Shown here one piece after another: positions 1 through 8,389 of a stretch of DNA of 64,000 bases (positions within the stretch are counted from its first letter, which is position 1; every line of letters begins with the position of its first letter). Under the pieces are notes generated by a model, which searched no databases, was not told where the DNA came from, and worked only from the letters and a program-made list of their open reading frames with translations. This stretch comes from Chryseobacterium sp. LAM-KRS1 (GTDB taxonomy: Bacteria; Bacteroidota; Bacteroidia; Flavobacteriales; Weeksellaceae): assembly GCF_013184525.1 (NCBI RefSeq), contig NZ_JAAOIZ010000007.1, positions 62,001 through 126,000 on the forward strand, read 5' to 3'. Both the position numbers and the translations under genes were made by a program.

Positions 1-1659
1 TGCATCGGTAACTGTTCGTCCTGCTGTTTCCAGAGAATCTCCAACTTCAACATCCTCAAAGTATTTTTGAAATGGATGCTTATCTGCATATTTTTTCTCC
101 GCCCCTTGCTGGTAAATTTTGGTGATTGCCGTCAAAATATCAGGTGACCCTTGAATAGCTGTTTTTTGTAAAAAGAAATGCAAGCCGTTTAATCCTCCCA
201 TTTCTTCTCCTCCACCTGCTCTTCCCGGTCCTCCGTGCATCAATGTAGGAAGTGGGGAACCATGTCCTGTACTCTCTTTAGCATTATCTCTGTTCAGTAC
301 ATAGATTCTTCCATGTTGCGATGCCATTTTCCAAGAAGTTTCAGCTACAAATTGATCATCGTGGGAAACAATTGAGCCAACTAAACTTCCTTTCCCTCTT
401 TTCGCGAGTGCTGCGGCTTCTTCCGCATCTTTGTAAGGCATCAAAGTAGAAACGGGACCAAAAGCTTCTACATCATGAGAAATATTTTTCTCGAAAGGCT
501 TATCGTTCAGGAATAATTTAGGACTCATGAATGATCCTTTTTCATAGTCTGCATCTACAAGCTCATGTTTACCATCATAAACAAGTTCTGTTTCAGTTTT
601 CAGAATATCTACTTTTCGGAGAACCTCATCATACTGTTGCTTTCCTACCAATGATCCCATTCTGGTTTCACGGCTTAGAGGATTTCCTATTTTAGTTTGA
701 TCCAATGCTGTTGCCAATGCATGCTGTACATCACCGATAAGGTGTTCCGGTACAATTATTCTTCTTATAGCGGTACATTTCTGGCCGGCTTTTGTTGTCA
801 TTTCATTACGAACCTCTTTGATGAATAAATCAAATTCCGGAGTTCCTGGTTTTGCATCCAGTCCCAGGATAGAACAATTCAATGAATCTGCTTCCATATT
901 GAAACGAACTGCATTACCTGCCACGGAAGGCAATGATTTCAGTTTTCTTCCTGTATTCGCAGAACCCGTAAACAATACGGAATCTCCATCCTGAACATAA
1001 TCAAGAATATTTCCGGGTTCGCCACAAACCAACTGTACAGCACCTTCTGGAAGAAGACCACTTTCAATCATGTCCTGGAATACTGCATTGGTAAGATAAG
1101 ATCCAAAAGGTGACGGCTTTACAATGGACGGAACACCTGCTAACAAAGAGGTAGAAAGCTTTTCCAGCATCCCCCAAACCGGAAAATTATACGCATTGAT
1201 TTGTATAGATACTCCTTCACTTGGAGTAAGGATATGAGTTCCTAAATGAGTTCCGTTCGCTGAAATTTTCTGTGTATCTCCATCTACCCAGAATGGAGTA
1301 TTAGGCAACATTCTTTTTGCCAATCCCGAGTAGGTAAAGAAAGTACCAAAACCTCCTTCAATATCCACCCAGGAATCCACATGGGTAGCTCCAGTTTTAT
1401 AGGATAACTCGTAGTATTTTTTCTTTCTTTCCAGCAGGTAAAGCGCCACTTTTTTCAACATTTCTCCACGGTCATAGAAAGTCATTGAAGAAAGATTTTT
1501 ATATCCTACAGTTCTTCCATAGTCAAGAGCCTGTTCAAAATTAAGGCCTTCAGTATCGGAAACAGATACCTGCTCTCCTGTAACGGCATTGTACAAAGGA
1601 ACTCCGCTTCCGGTCCCTTCTATCCATTGTCCGTAGATATAGTTTTTTAACTTTTCCAT
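1..1659 (-). CDS. paaZ: PaaZ, oxepin-CoA hydrolase / aldehyde dehydrogenase (partial, C-terminus off the window)
   Basis: These are the first 553 residues; the gene continues past the left edge. PaaZ opens the oxepin-CoA ring with a C-terminal hotdog hydratase and oxidises the resulting aldehyde with its N-terminal NADP-dependent dehydrogenase, giving 3-oxo-5,6-dehydrosuberyl-CoA in the cytoplasm. Only the dehydrogenase part is visible. Its general base falls at Glu256 in NMEADSLNC and its nucleophile at Cys295 in [11 protein letters not shown], the same numbers as in the E. coli enzyme. The hydratase domain, which begins near residue 540 in E. coli (681 residues), is essentially outside the window. 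The start is the ATG at 1659-1657 ([15 protein letters not shown]). It is the last visible gene of the paa operon, 115 bp downstream of the esterase. Confidence 0.95.
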   Translation of the reverse strand, partial: MEKLKNYIYGQWIEGTGSGVPLYNAVTGEQVSVSDTEGLNFEQALDYGRTVGYKNLSSMTFYDRGEMLKKVALYLLERKKKYYELSYKTGATHVDSWVDIEGGFGTFFTYSGLAKRMLPNTPFWVDGDTQKISANGTHLGTHILTPSEGVSIQINAYNFPVWGMLEKLSTSLLAGVPSIVKPSPFGSYLTNAVFQDMIESGLLPEGAVQLVCGEPGNILDYVQDGDSVLFTGSANTGRKLKSLPSVAGNAVRFNMEADSLNCSILGLDAKPGTPEFDLFIKEVRNEMTTKAGQKCTAIRRIIVPEHLIGDVQHALATALDQTKIGNPLSRETRMGSLVGKQQYDEVLRKVDILKTETELVYDGKHELVDADYEKGSFMSPKLFLNDKPFEKNISHDVEAFGPVSTLMPYKDAEEAAALAKRGKGSLVGSIVSHDDQFVAETSWKMASQHGRIYVLNRDNAKESTGHGSPLPTLMHGGPGRAGGGEEMGGLNGLHFFLQKTAIQGSPDILTAITKIYQQGAEKKYADKHPFQKYFEDVEVGDSLETAGRTVTDA

Positions 1660-1774
1660 ATAGTTTTTTTACTTTTTACTTAAATTAATTAGTGAGCCCT
1701 AAGGTATTCACAGTAATAACCGAATTACTATTACGATCTAATATTTTTAGGAACACCGATCAAGTGAAACTGAT

Positions 1775-2602
1775 TTACTTCGGTTCCTGGTAAGGAAACA
1801 TTTTCACCAATCCTTCATATAAACTTCTGTGAAGAATAGTAGCATGATTGTCTGTTTCCATCATTTTATATTCTAATGTCCAGTTTTTCTTTCCGGCTTT
1901 TTTCAAAATATCGTAGAAAGCTTCGGCATCTTTTACCATTACCGGATGTTCTCCTTTTCCTACAGAAACATAGACAAACTTTTTAGTATCCGAAGATTTT
2001 GTAAGTAATTGAGGAGCTTGCTTTAAAAGACTTTCATCATCCCACCATAAACTTGGACTGATAATAAAATAGTTATTGAACATTTCCGGCTTTTTCAAAA
2101 GAATTTCCGTTGCTAAAAGTCCGCCCAGAGACTGGCCAAAAAGGTATTTTTCCGTAGTTTTAAACTGGCTTTCAACATAGGGTTTTAGCTCTTTTTCCAT
2201 AAATGTAATAAACTGATCAGAATGCCCTGTGGTAGGATAGTCTTTCTGCAAGTCTTTTAAATCTGTATGAAAAGTAAAATCTCTTTTTCTATCTACATTA
2301 GCAACTCCCACTACAATGGTTTCCGGCATGGAATACATCTGATTAAAGAATTGTACTAATCCCGTCACGTGAATAAAATCTTCATTTATGCTTCCATCCA
2401 ACAGATAGATTACCGGGTATGATTTTGTTTTGTCATATCCTTGTGGAAGATAAATATTCAATATCCTGTCTTCATTTAAGGTTTTAGACTTAATCGTCCT
2501 CACTTCTCCAATTGTAAGCGGTTTTGTAGCAACAGTTTGTGCTGACACCACACTATTCATCGTCAACATCATGCTGCATATAAGTGCAATTTTTTTAATC
2601 AT
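1775..2602 (-). CDS. Exported alpha/beta-hydrolase esterase (Fes/IroE-like, putative esterase family)
   Basis: A 275-residue protein with a cleavable-type signal peptide (hydrophobic residues 5-20, VVSAQT). It has the alpha/beta-hydrolase fold of the putative-esterase family (esterase D / IroE type): LLDGS near residue 67 for the oxyanion region, nucleophile elbow GQSLGG with Ser158, and a late histidine in DNHATILH. The substrate cannot be read from sequence. It lies 14 bp after paaY and before paaZ on the same strand, so it is probably co-transcribed with the phenylacetate genes, although an exported esterase has no known step in that pathway. It may release phenylacetate from esters or may simply be a passenger; both are guesses. 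Confidence 0.85.
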   Translation of the reverse strand: MIKKIALICSMMLTMNSVVSAQTVATKPLTIGEVRTIKSKTLNEDRILNIYLPQGYDKTKSYPVIYLLDGSINEDFIHVTGLVQFFNQMYSMPETIVVGVANVDRKRDFTFHTDLKDLQKDYPTTGHSDQFITFMEKELKPYVESQFKTTEKYLFGQSLGGLLATEILLKKPEMFNNYFIISPSLWWDDESLLKQAPQLLTKSSDTKKFVYVSVGKGEHPVMVKDAEAFYDILKKAGKKNWTLEYKMMETDNHATILHRSLYEGLVKMFPYQEPK

Positions 2603-2616
2603 ATTTAATTGTATGG

Positions 2617-3213
2617 TTATTGTTTTATATCATCCCAGATACTGTAATCCACAATTTTCGTTGGAATCTGCTGGACATATTCTGTAAAAGGCTCACAAGG
2701 CAGAATAGCTTCTTTTCCCTCTCTTGCCAGTTCCTGATATAACTTTGTCCCTTCTGTTTTCCAATGAATCATTTCATCGGAAACATCACGAATGATTTTT
2801 GCAGGACTTCCTACAACCAGTTTCCTGGGTTCACATCTGAAATTCGCCGGTACAAAAGCCAATGCTCCGACAATACTTTCATCGCCAATATAGGCTTTGT
2901 CCATTACCACAGCGTTCATTCCGATCAGACAGTTTTTGCCGATGTGTCCGGAGTGAATTATAGCTCCATGTCCGATATGTGCAGATTCTTCTAATATCGT
3001 TTCTATATTGGGAAAAACATGCAAGGTACAGTTCTCCTGCACATTAGCTCCATCCTTGATGATAATTTTCCCCCAGTCCCCACGGATTACCGCATTGGGA
3101 CCGATATATACTTCTTCACCTATTTCTACATTCCCGATAATGACTGCCTGCGGATGAATGTAAGCAGAAGGTTTTATAATGGGACGAATCCCGTGGTATG
3201 AATAGATATTCAT
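2617..3213 (-). CDS. paaY: PaaY, hexapeptide-repeat (gamma-carbonic-anhydrase-fold) thioesterase
   Basis: A 198-residue left-handed beta-helix protein of the gamma-carbonic anhydrase/PaaY family, with hexapeptide turns over residues about 15-140 (for example IGNVEIGEEVYIGPNAVIRG) and a C-terminal helix. The putative metal-ligand histidines are in LHVFP, HIGHGAIIH. PaaY in other bacteria is a thioesterase that removes stalled CoA esters such as the 2-hydroxycyclohepta-triene derivative during phenylacetate catabolism. It sits between paaJ and the esterase in the operon. The length matches the family, and the ATG at 3213 is preceded by an AT-rich repeat spacer. Confidence 0.88.
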   Translation of the reverse strand: MNIYSYHGIRPIIKPSAYIHPQAVIIGNVEIGEEVYIGPNAVIRGDWGKIIIKDGANVQENCTLHVFPNIETILEESAHIGHGAIIHSGHIGKNCLIGMNAVVMDKAYIGDESIVGALAFVPANFRCEPRKLVVGSPAKIIRDVSDEMIHWKTEGTKLYQELAREGKEAILPCEPFTEYVQQIPTKIVDYSIWDDIKQ

Positions 3214-3221
3214 CTTTTTTT

Positions 3222-3310
3222 AATTTGAAAATCTGAGAATGCGATAAATTGAAAATTAGGAATGTCTTTAAGCATTTTCAAATTCTCAAATTAACTCACT
3301 TCCAAATTAA
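3222..3310. repeat. AT-rich inverted repeat, paaY-paaJ spacer
   Basis: The spacer holds AATTTGAAAATCTGAGAATG on one side and CATTTTCAAATTCTCAAATT on the other, forming an imperfect palindrome. It belongs to the same sequence family as the repeats near 6470, 6856 and 9519. Confidence 0.6.
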
Positions 3311-4516
3311 TTATACTTTTTCAATTACCATCGCATATCCTTGTCCTACACCTATACAAAGGGTACACAACGCATATTTCATATCCTGTTTATGAAGCTC
3401 CATTGCTGCAGAACCTACGATTCTTGCTCCGGAAACTCCCAGTGGATGACCTATTGCAATGGCACCTCCATTTGGATTTACTCTTTCATCATCATCTTTC
3501 AACCCTAAACTTCTAGTTACTGCCAGTGCCTGTGCTGCAAATGCTTCATTCAACTCGATGATATTCATATCTTCAAGAGAAAGGTTTAATCTTTTCAGTA
3601 GTTTTTGAGTTGCTTCTACCGGTCCTATTCCCATGATTCTTGGTTCAACACCTGCTACTGCGGATCCTAAAATCTTTGCTTTTGGCTTAAGACCATACTT
3701 TTTAACCGCTTCTTCACTCGCTAAAATTAAAGCAGCAGCTCCGTCATTCATTCCTGAAGCGTTTCCTGCTGTAACTGTTCCTTCTTTTCTGAAAGCTGGA
3801 CGAAGTTTTGCCAATCCCTCCATAGATGAAGAAGGTTTAATAAATTCGTCTTTTTCAAAAATTATTGGATCACCTTTTCTCTGAGGAATTTCAACTTTTA
3901 CAATTTCTTCTGCCAGCCTTCCGCTTTCCTGAGCTCTTGTTGCTTTTTGCTGAGACCAAAGGGCAAATTTATCCTGATCCTCTCTATTGATCTGATGTAT
4001 ATCTGCTAAATTTTCGGCAGTTTCTCCCATTCCATCAACACCATACAGTTCTTTCATTTTAGGATTGATAAAACGCCATCCGAAAGTAGTATCAAACATC
4101 TGGCTGTCTCTTCCGAAAGCAGCACTTGGTTTTGACATCACATAAGGTGAACGGGTCATATGCTCTACTCCTCCTGCAATATAAATTTCTCCTTCTCCTG
4201 CAGCTATTGAACGAAAAGCGTTTGCCACGGCGGACATTCCGGAAGCGCATAGCCTGTTGACAGTTTCTCCCCCGATTTTATAAGGAAGACCAGCCAGTAA
4301 AAGACCCATTCTTGCAACATTTCTATTATCTTCACCCGCCTGATTGGCACACCCGAAAATAACGTCTTCAATTTCTTCTACCGGAACTTCGGGATTTCTT
4401 GCAACAATTTCTTTGATAACAATTGATGCCAAATCATCAGCTCTTACTTCCGATAATCCTCCCTGTAGTTTTGAAATAGGAGTTCTGATATAATCTACAA
4501 TGTATACGTTGTTCAT
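3311..4516 (-). CDS. paaJ: PaaJ, 3-oxoadipyl-CoA / 3-oxo-5,6-dehydrosuberyl-CoA thiolase
   Basis: A 401-residue thiolase. The acyl-accepting Cys90 is in NRLCASGM, the histidine in GGAIAIGHPLG is His357, and the second cysteine of the active site is Cys387 in CIGVGQG, so the catalytic set is complete. In this pathway the enzyme cleaves both 3-oxo-5,6-dehydrosuberyl-CoA and 3-oxoadipyl-CoA to acetyl-CoA plus the shortened acyl-CoA. Thiolases are hard to tell apart by motif alone; the PaaJ assignment rests on the neighbours paaI, paaH and paaY. It is followed by a repeat-filled spacer before paaY. Confidence 0.92.
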   Translation of the reverse strand: MNNVYIVDYIRTPISKLQGGLSEVRADDLASIVIKEIVARNPEVPVEEIEDVIFGCANQAGEDNRNVARMGLLLAGLPYKIGGETVNRLCASGMSAVANAFRSIAAGEGEIYIAGGVEHMTRSPYVMSKPSAAFGRDSQMFDTTFGWRFINPKMKELYGVDGMGETAENLADIHQINREDQDKFALWSQQKATRAQESGRLAEEIVKVEIPQRKGDPIIFEKDEFIKPSSSMEGLAKLRPAFRKEGTVTAGNASGMNDGAAALILASEEAVKKYGLKPKAKILGSAVAGVEPRIMGIGPVEATQKLLKRLNLSLEDMNIIELNEAFAAQALAVTRSLGLKDDDERVNPNGGAIAIGHPLGVSGARIVGSAAMELHKQDMKYALCTLCIGVGQGYAMVIEKV

Positions 4517-4594
4517 TTTTTATTTAGATTTTGAGATACCAGACAAAAAGATTTCACTCGTTTTTAATCAGATATCTGAGTCTTATGTCTGATT

Positions 4595-5008
4595 TTATAA
4601 TTCTGTTACTTTCTTTCCGATCTTATATACTGTTCCTACAAATTTTGCAATAAGCTCTTCATTTTGATTGGTGATCTGAATATCATAAACAGCAGTTTTC
4701 CGGGTATCGTTAACCAGCTTACTTTCTGCCCTAAAGATATCACCCTCTTTTCCTGCTTTAGTAAAATTGATGATACAATTTAACGCAACTGCAGCGTCCC
4801 CGGAATTATTGGACGAAAAGGCCAGTGCAGAATCTGCAAAGGCAAACGTCACCCCTCCATGGACCGTCTTAAGTCCGTTAATCATATCTTTTTTAATAGG
4901 CATTTCTATTAGACAATAATTTTCTTTCACCTCAATCATTCTGATATTCATCCATTGGGAAAAATAATCCTGACCGAGCATATAATCTGCAATTTGTTTT
5001 GGATTCAT
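4595..5008 (-). CDS. paaI: PaaI, hotdog-fold acyl-CoA thioesterase
   Basis: A 137-residue single hotdog domain. The HGGV turn and the downstream FADSALAF helix carry the conserved His-Gly-Gly and catalytic Asp of the PaaI thioesterase family. PaaI hydrolyses hydroxyphenylacetyl-CoA and related dead-end CoA esters, which frees CoA during phenylacetate breakdown. The gene lies directly after the 98-residue unknown gene (2 bp gap) and 78 bp before paaJ, all on the minus strand. Confidence 0.9.
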   Translation of the reverse strand: MNPKQIADYMLGQDYFSQWMNIRMIEVKENYCLIEMPIKKDMINGLKTVHGGVTFAFADSALAFSSNNSGDAAVALNCIINFTKAGKEGDIFRAESKLVNDTRKTAVYDIQITNQNEELIAKFVGTVYKIGKKVTEL

Positions 5009-5010
5009 TT

Positions 5011-5307
5011 TTAGTTTATACTTGTTATTTCTTCATATAATTCTTCAACCAATACGTCATAAATACCCATAGTTTTACCTAGAATCATATGTTCATATGA
5101 AAAGTCTTCGAAAGGATACGAAGCATTCAGATCGAAATTATTTTCATCAGCTATCCTCTTGATCGCCTCCTTATATTTATCATTAAATTTCCCCAGCAAT
5201 TCCAACCTTTCCTGATCATCTTTGATCAGAGAACATTCCCGGACCAGGTATTCTTTTTCCATCAAAAGCCTCTGCTTTAATTCTGCTCCGAAAATATCTA
5301 AATCCAT
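5011..5307 (-). CDS. Unknown small acidic protein inside the paa operon
   Basis: A 98-residue, probably all-helical and acidic protein (start MDLDIFGAELKQ) that I do not recognise. The frame stays open to 5337 but only via a TTG; the ATG at 5307 lies 22 bp after the paaH stop and is the better start. The end is 2 bp before paaI, so it is translated within the operon. There is no signal peptide, no cysteines in metal-type pairs and no recognisable catalytic motif. A role as a small accessory or stability factor for PaaH or PaaI is conceivable but unsupported. Confidence 0.7.
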   Translation of the reverse strand: MDLDIFGAELKQRLLMEKEYLVRECSLIKDDQERLELLGKFNDKYKEAIKRIADENNFDLNASYPFEDFSYEHMILGKTMGIYDVLVEELYEEITSIN

Positions 5308-5329
5308 TATAATAGTTTTATCCTTCAAA

Positions 5330-6463
5330 TTAAGCAAGCTTATTTAATAAAGGGCTTTGTCGGTATCTTTCTTCCTGATATTCGTTATAAAGGTTCTGCA
5401 GGGTTTCCGAGATTTTTGTATATCCTATTTCTCGCCCCCAGCTTAATAAACCTTTCGGATAGTTGACTCCTTTTTGCATTGCCAGCTCGATGTCTTCATC
5501 ATTCGCTACACCTAATCTTTTAGCTTCTACAGCTTCATTGATCAGCATGGAGATGATTCTTAAAAAGATCTGCTCATACAACGCATCATCTTTTTGAGCA
5601 ATCGGTTTCTGAGCTCCTTCACTATAATCAAAAAAACCTTTTCCTGTTTTTCTTCCATGAAGTTTTGCTTCAGACATACGTTGCTGTAACAAGGAAGGTT
5701 TATATTTCGGATCATTAAAATAATCCTTATAGACAGTTGTTGTAACTGAAAAATTAACATCAACTCCAATGAGATCCATTAATTCAAAAGGTCCCATTTT
5801 AAAGTTTCCTAAGGTCCTCATGGCATCGTCTACCTGCTCTGGTGTGGCCATGTTTTCTTCAACGATTCTCAATCCTTCACCATAGAAAGGACGTGCAATT
5901 CTGTTGACAATAAATCCTGGGATATCTTTAGCAATAACCGGAACCTTTCCCCAATCTTTCATGAGGCGATACATTTTCTCTGCTAAAGACTTCTCTGTTA
6001 ATAAGGAAGGAATAATTTCAACTAAAGGCATCAGAGGTGCAGGGTTGAAAAAGTGGATTCCGATAAAACGTTCAGGATATTTCAATTCTGCGCCAAGAGA
6101 TGTGATAGAAATGGACGATGTATTGGAACCTATAATACAGTTTTCGGAAACATGGTTTTCCAGTTCTACGAAAACTTTAGTTTTAATTTCTTTGTTTTCA
6201 ATGATTGCTTCAATGACTAATTCACAGTCTTTGAAATCTTTGAGATCTATAGCGATAGAGACATTAGCCAGAATTTCGGTCATTTTTTCAGCTGAAATTT
6301 TCTGTTTATCTACTAATTTGGTTAATGTTTTTTCCAAACCCAGCGTTGCCGTTTCTACCTGTTTTGAGTTGGCATCATATACCCAAACTTTACAGCCATT
6401 TGTTGCTGCTACTTGTGCGATGCCTATTCCCATAGTTCCGGCACCGATAATTCCTACATTCAT
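5330..6463 (-). CDS. paaH: PaaH, 3-hydroxyadipyl-CoA dehydrogenase
   Basis: A 377-residue NAD-dependent 3-hydroxyacyl-CoA dehydrogenase. The Rossmann motif GIIGAGTMGIGIA is at residues 4-16, the conserved IHFFNPAP histidine near 140 and PGFIVNRI near 180; a first C-terminal helical domain is followed by a second, shorter one from about residue 290. E. coli PaaH is about 475 residues, so this is a compact form. It oxidises 3-hydroxyadipyl-CoA to 3-oxoadipyl-CoA, the substrate of PaaJ. Upstream is the four-helix-bundle gene, separated by a repeat. Confidence 0.9.
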   Translation of the reverse strand: MNVGIIGAGTMGIGIAQVAATNGCKVWVYDANSKQVETATLGLEKTLTKLVDKQKISAEKMTEILANVSIAIDLKDFKDCELVIEAIIENKEIKTKVFVELENHVSENCIIGSNTSSISITSLGAELKYPERFIGIHFFNPAPLMPLVEIIPSLLTEKSLAEKMYRLMKDWGKVPVIAKDIPGFIVNRIARPFYGEGLRIVEENMATPEQVDDAMRTLGNFKMGPFELMDLIGVDVNFSVTTTVYKDYFNDPKYKPSLLQQRMSEAKLHGRKTGKGFFDYSEGAQKPIAQKDDALYEQIFLRIISMLINEAVEAKRLGVANDEDIELAMQKGVNYPKGLLSWGREIGYTKISETLQNLYNEYQEERYRQSPLLNKLA

Positions 6464-6469
6464 ATTTTA

Positions 6470-6506
6470 AATTTGAAAATTTGAAAATGAGCTAATTTGA
6501 AAATTA
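6470..6506 (+). repeat. Repeat unit, downstream flank of the four-helix-bundle gene
   Basis: Contains TTTGAAAATGAGCTAATTTG followed by AAAAT. The inverse copy is at 6856-6895, so the two face each other across the 116-residue gene between them. Confidence 0.65.
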
Positions 6507-6507
6507 C

Positions 6508-6858
6508 TTAAGCTTTTGAACTTGAAATAATTTTAGATAAGATTAACACAATCTCTTTTAAATCTGATCGTATTTTTTCATCCGGAGATTTTAAATATTG
6601 AGATTGAGAACATAACAAGAGCCAATACTCTGTTTCTTCAGCTTCTTTAGCAGCGATTTTTAATTTATGAATAAAATCGGCCTTGCTTTCTGCATTTTGA
6701 GCTTCTCTAACATTAGCCCCAATTGAAGTTCCTGATTTAAAAATCTGGTTTGCCAATGGAAATCTATTAGCCTTATATAGTTCTTCAGAAAATTCAATAA
6801 TGTTCAATGCAAAGTCAAAAGTCTTATTTACAATGATATTTTCTTTGTCATCTCTCAT
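6508..6858 (-). CDS. Four-helix-bundle protein of the S23 / 23S rRNA intervening-sequence family
   Basis: A 116-residue helical protein with the hallmarks of the family first seen inside 23S rRNA intervening sequences: NQIFKSGTSIGANVREAQ near residue 45 and a second half rich in KIAAKEAEETEYWL. The first in-frame codon is a TTG at 6864; the ATG at 6858 is preferred. Members are related in fold to the Avd accessory proteins of diversity-generating retroelements, but the cellular role is unknown. It interrupts the paa operon between paaG and paaH and is flanked by inverted copies of an AT-rich repeat, suggesting it arrived as a small insertion. Confidence 0.9.
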   Translation of the reverse strand: MRDDKENIIVNKTFDFALNIIEFSEELYKANRFPLANQIFKSGTSIGANVREAQNAESKADFIHKLKIAAKEAEETEYWLLLCSQSQYLKSPDEKIRSDLKEIVLILSKIISSSKA

Positions 6859-6895
6859 TTTCAAATTTTCAAATTAGCCCATTCTCAAATTAATT
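6856..6895 (-). repeat. Repeat unit, upstream flank of the four-helix-bundle gene (inverted)
   Basis: Reads CATTTTCAAATTTTCAAATT then AGCCCATTCTCAAATTAATT. On the minus strand this is AATTTGAGAATGGGCTAATT followed by TGAAAATT, matching the unit at 6470-6506 in opposite orientation. It overlaps the start codon of the small gene and the stop of paaG. Confidence 0.65.
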
Positions 6896-7694
6896 ATCTT
6901 CCCTTATAATCAGGTTTTCTTTTTTGTAAAAAGGCGTTTACACCTTCTATGAAATCTTCTGTTTCTGCAGCTTCCTGTTGCAGGTCGCCTTCTAACTCCA
7001 GTTGCTCTTTGAGTGTATTATTGTACGACTGAGCAAATGCTTTTTTAGTAAGTTTTATAGCAGCGGTAGGCATATTGGCCATTTTCTCCAGAATTTCCAT
7101 TGATTTTGGAATAAATTCCTCTTCGTTGAAAACTTCAGCTACCAAACCGTAAGCTTTTGACTCTTCTGCTGACAATCTTTTTCCTGTAAATGCAAGGTAA
7201 TTGGCTAATTGTCTTCCCAATAGTTTCGGAAGGAAATAAGTTCCTCCCGTATCAGGGATCAACCCGATATTTGAAAAAGCCTGTGCAAAATAAGATTTGT
7301 CAACTGCTAATACGAAATCACAGATCAAGGCAAGCATGGCACCTGCTCCAACTGCCGGGCCATTTACCAGCGCAACCACAGGTTTTCTGCAATGTGTGAT
7401 TTCTGTAACCAATGGATTGTAATAATCCACTACTATTTTTCTAATGATATCATGATCATGGTGTTCATTTCCCTGTACAAAAGCATCATCTAAATTCTGT
7501 CCTGAGCAAAATGCTCTTCCTCTTCCGGAAATCGCCACACATCTTACCGTTTCATCTTCATTACAGGATTTTATAAAATCTTTCAAATCTGCCAAAGAAG
7601 GTTTTGTTAATGCGTTTAATGATTCAGGTTGATTCAGGTAGGCAATTTTGAGTTTTCCATCAAAATGAGTTTCGATATCAAGTTGTGTATACAT
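6894..7694 (-). CDS. paaG: PaaG, ring-1,2-epoxyphenylacetyl-CoA isomerase (crotonase fold)
   Basis: A 266-residue crotonase-fold enzyme. The oxyanion segment is GRGRAFCSGQNL (residues 57-68) and the second is GPAVGAGAML. The two glutamates that define true enoyl-CoA hydratases are missing: the positions hold aliphatic/aromatic residues in GAMLAL and FAQAF. Instead Asp148 is present in IGLIPDTGGT, as in PaaG isomerase. This argues for PaaG (epoxide to oxepin-CoA isomerisation and double-bond shift) rather than the PaaF hydratase. No second crotonase gene occurs in the visible operon. Position: after paaD, before the four-helix-bundle gene. Confidence 0.9.
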   Translation of the reverse strand: MYTQLDIETHFDGKLKIAYLNQPESLNALTKPSLADLKDFIKSCNEDETVRCVAISGRGRAFCSGQNLDDAFVQGNEHHDHDIIRKIVVDYYNPLVTEITHCRKPVVALVNGPAVGAGAMLALICDFVLAVDKSYFAQAFSNIGLIPDTGGTYFLPKLLGRQLANYLAFTGKRLSAEESKAYGLVAEVFNEEEFIPKSMEILEKMANMPTAAIKLTKKAFAQSYNNTLKEQLELEGDLQQEAAETEDFIEGVNAFLQKRKPDYKGR

Positions 7695-7711
7695 AGTTTT
7701 TAAATTTATTA

Positions 7712-7736
7712 TTTAACAATGCTCTAATTTAACAAT
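7712..7736 (+). repeat. Variant repeat unit in the paaG-paaD spacer
   Basis: TTTAACAATGCTCTAATTTA plus ACAAT has the same layout as TTTGAAAATGAGCTAATTTG plus AAAAT at 6480 (19 of 25 positions identical), with G/A and A/C changes made in both halves in parallel. The rest of this 141-bp spacer shows nothing else that I recognise. Confidence 0.45.
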
Positions 7737-7835
7737 ATAAATTAATGTAACCATCTACCAGCTTAGTAATCCGGCAGTAGCTTCGTTATGCTTTACATAG
7801 CCATATGCCTTAAATATAACAAGTACATTAATTTA

Positions 7836-8300
7836 TCAATGGCATTTAAAATAATCAAAAGGTTCTAAACAGTCCAGACATTGGTATGATGCTTTGCATA
7901 ATGTAGATCCAAATCTGCTGATCTGCTTAGAATGCATAGAACCACAGCGTGGACATTTTTTAGGTTTCCCTATATGGTGCTCATCTGCCCCTTTCTCCGG
8001 AGGAGTAATTCCATATTCACGGAGTTTTTCTCTTGCTTCATCTGTTAGCCAATCCGTTGTCCAAATTGGAAACATTTTGGTAACAACCTTTGCATCCCAC
8101 CCGTTTTCCTTCATGATTTTCATGATATCTTCCTCAATGGTAAACATAGCGGGGCAGGCAGAGTAAGTGGGTGTAATTACTACCTCGCAAGAACTTTCGC
8201 TGGTAGCTTTTGCCTCTCTTACAATACCTAATTCCACAATATTGATTACCGGAATTTCCGGATCAGGAACCTGGGATAATATGTTTAATAATTGGTTCAT
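7836..8300 (-). CDS. paaD: PaaD, Fe-S/metal maturation-type subunit of phenylacetyl-CoA epoxidase operon
   Basis: A 154-residue protein with an N-terminal MIP18/DUF59-type domain (VPDPEIPVINIVELGIV at about 11-27, with the conserved Cys in YSACPAM) and a C-terminal zinc-ribbon-like segment with CPRCGSMHS and CLDC-x7-KC. PaaD is needed for an active PaaABCE oxygenase and is thought to help load or mature its metal centres. The length and domain order match the family. It is translated from the ATG at 8300, downstream of paaC. Confidence 0.93.
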   Translation of the reverse strand: MNQLLNILSQVPDPEIPVINIVELGIVREAKATSESSCEVVITPTYSACPAMFTIEEDIMKIMKENGWDAKVVTKMFPIWTTDWLTDEAREKLREYGITPPEKGADEHHIGKPKKCPRCGSMHSKQISRFGSTLCKASYQCLDCLEPFDYFKCH

Positions 8301-8319
8301 TACTTATTAATCATTTGCC

Positions 8320-8377
8320 TATTTGAAAATCCATTATACAATTGTTTAATTTTTAAATGGGAGTATATTTTCAAATA
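8320..8377. repeat. Inverted repeat in the paaD-paaC spacer
   Basis: TATTTGAAAAT at 8320-8330 and ATTTTCAAATA at 8367-8377 are perfect 11-bp inverted arms, with a weaker inner pairing of CCATT with AATGG. It uses the same TTTGAAAAT word as the other paa spacers. Confidence 0.55.
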
Positions 8378-8389
8378 AATCTTATTTTA

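Noticed and set aside
5904-6470. 188-residue plus-strand reading frame over paaH
   Set aside because: Antisense to a well-supported gene; low-complexity translation with no family features.
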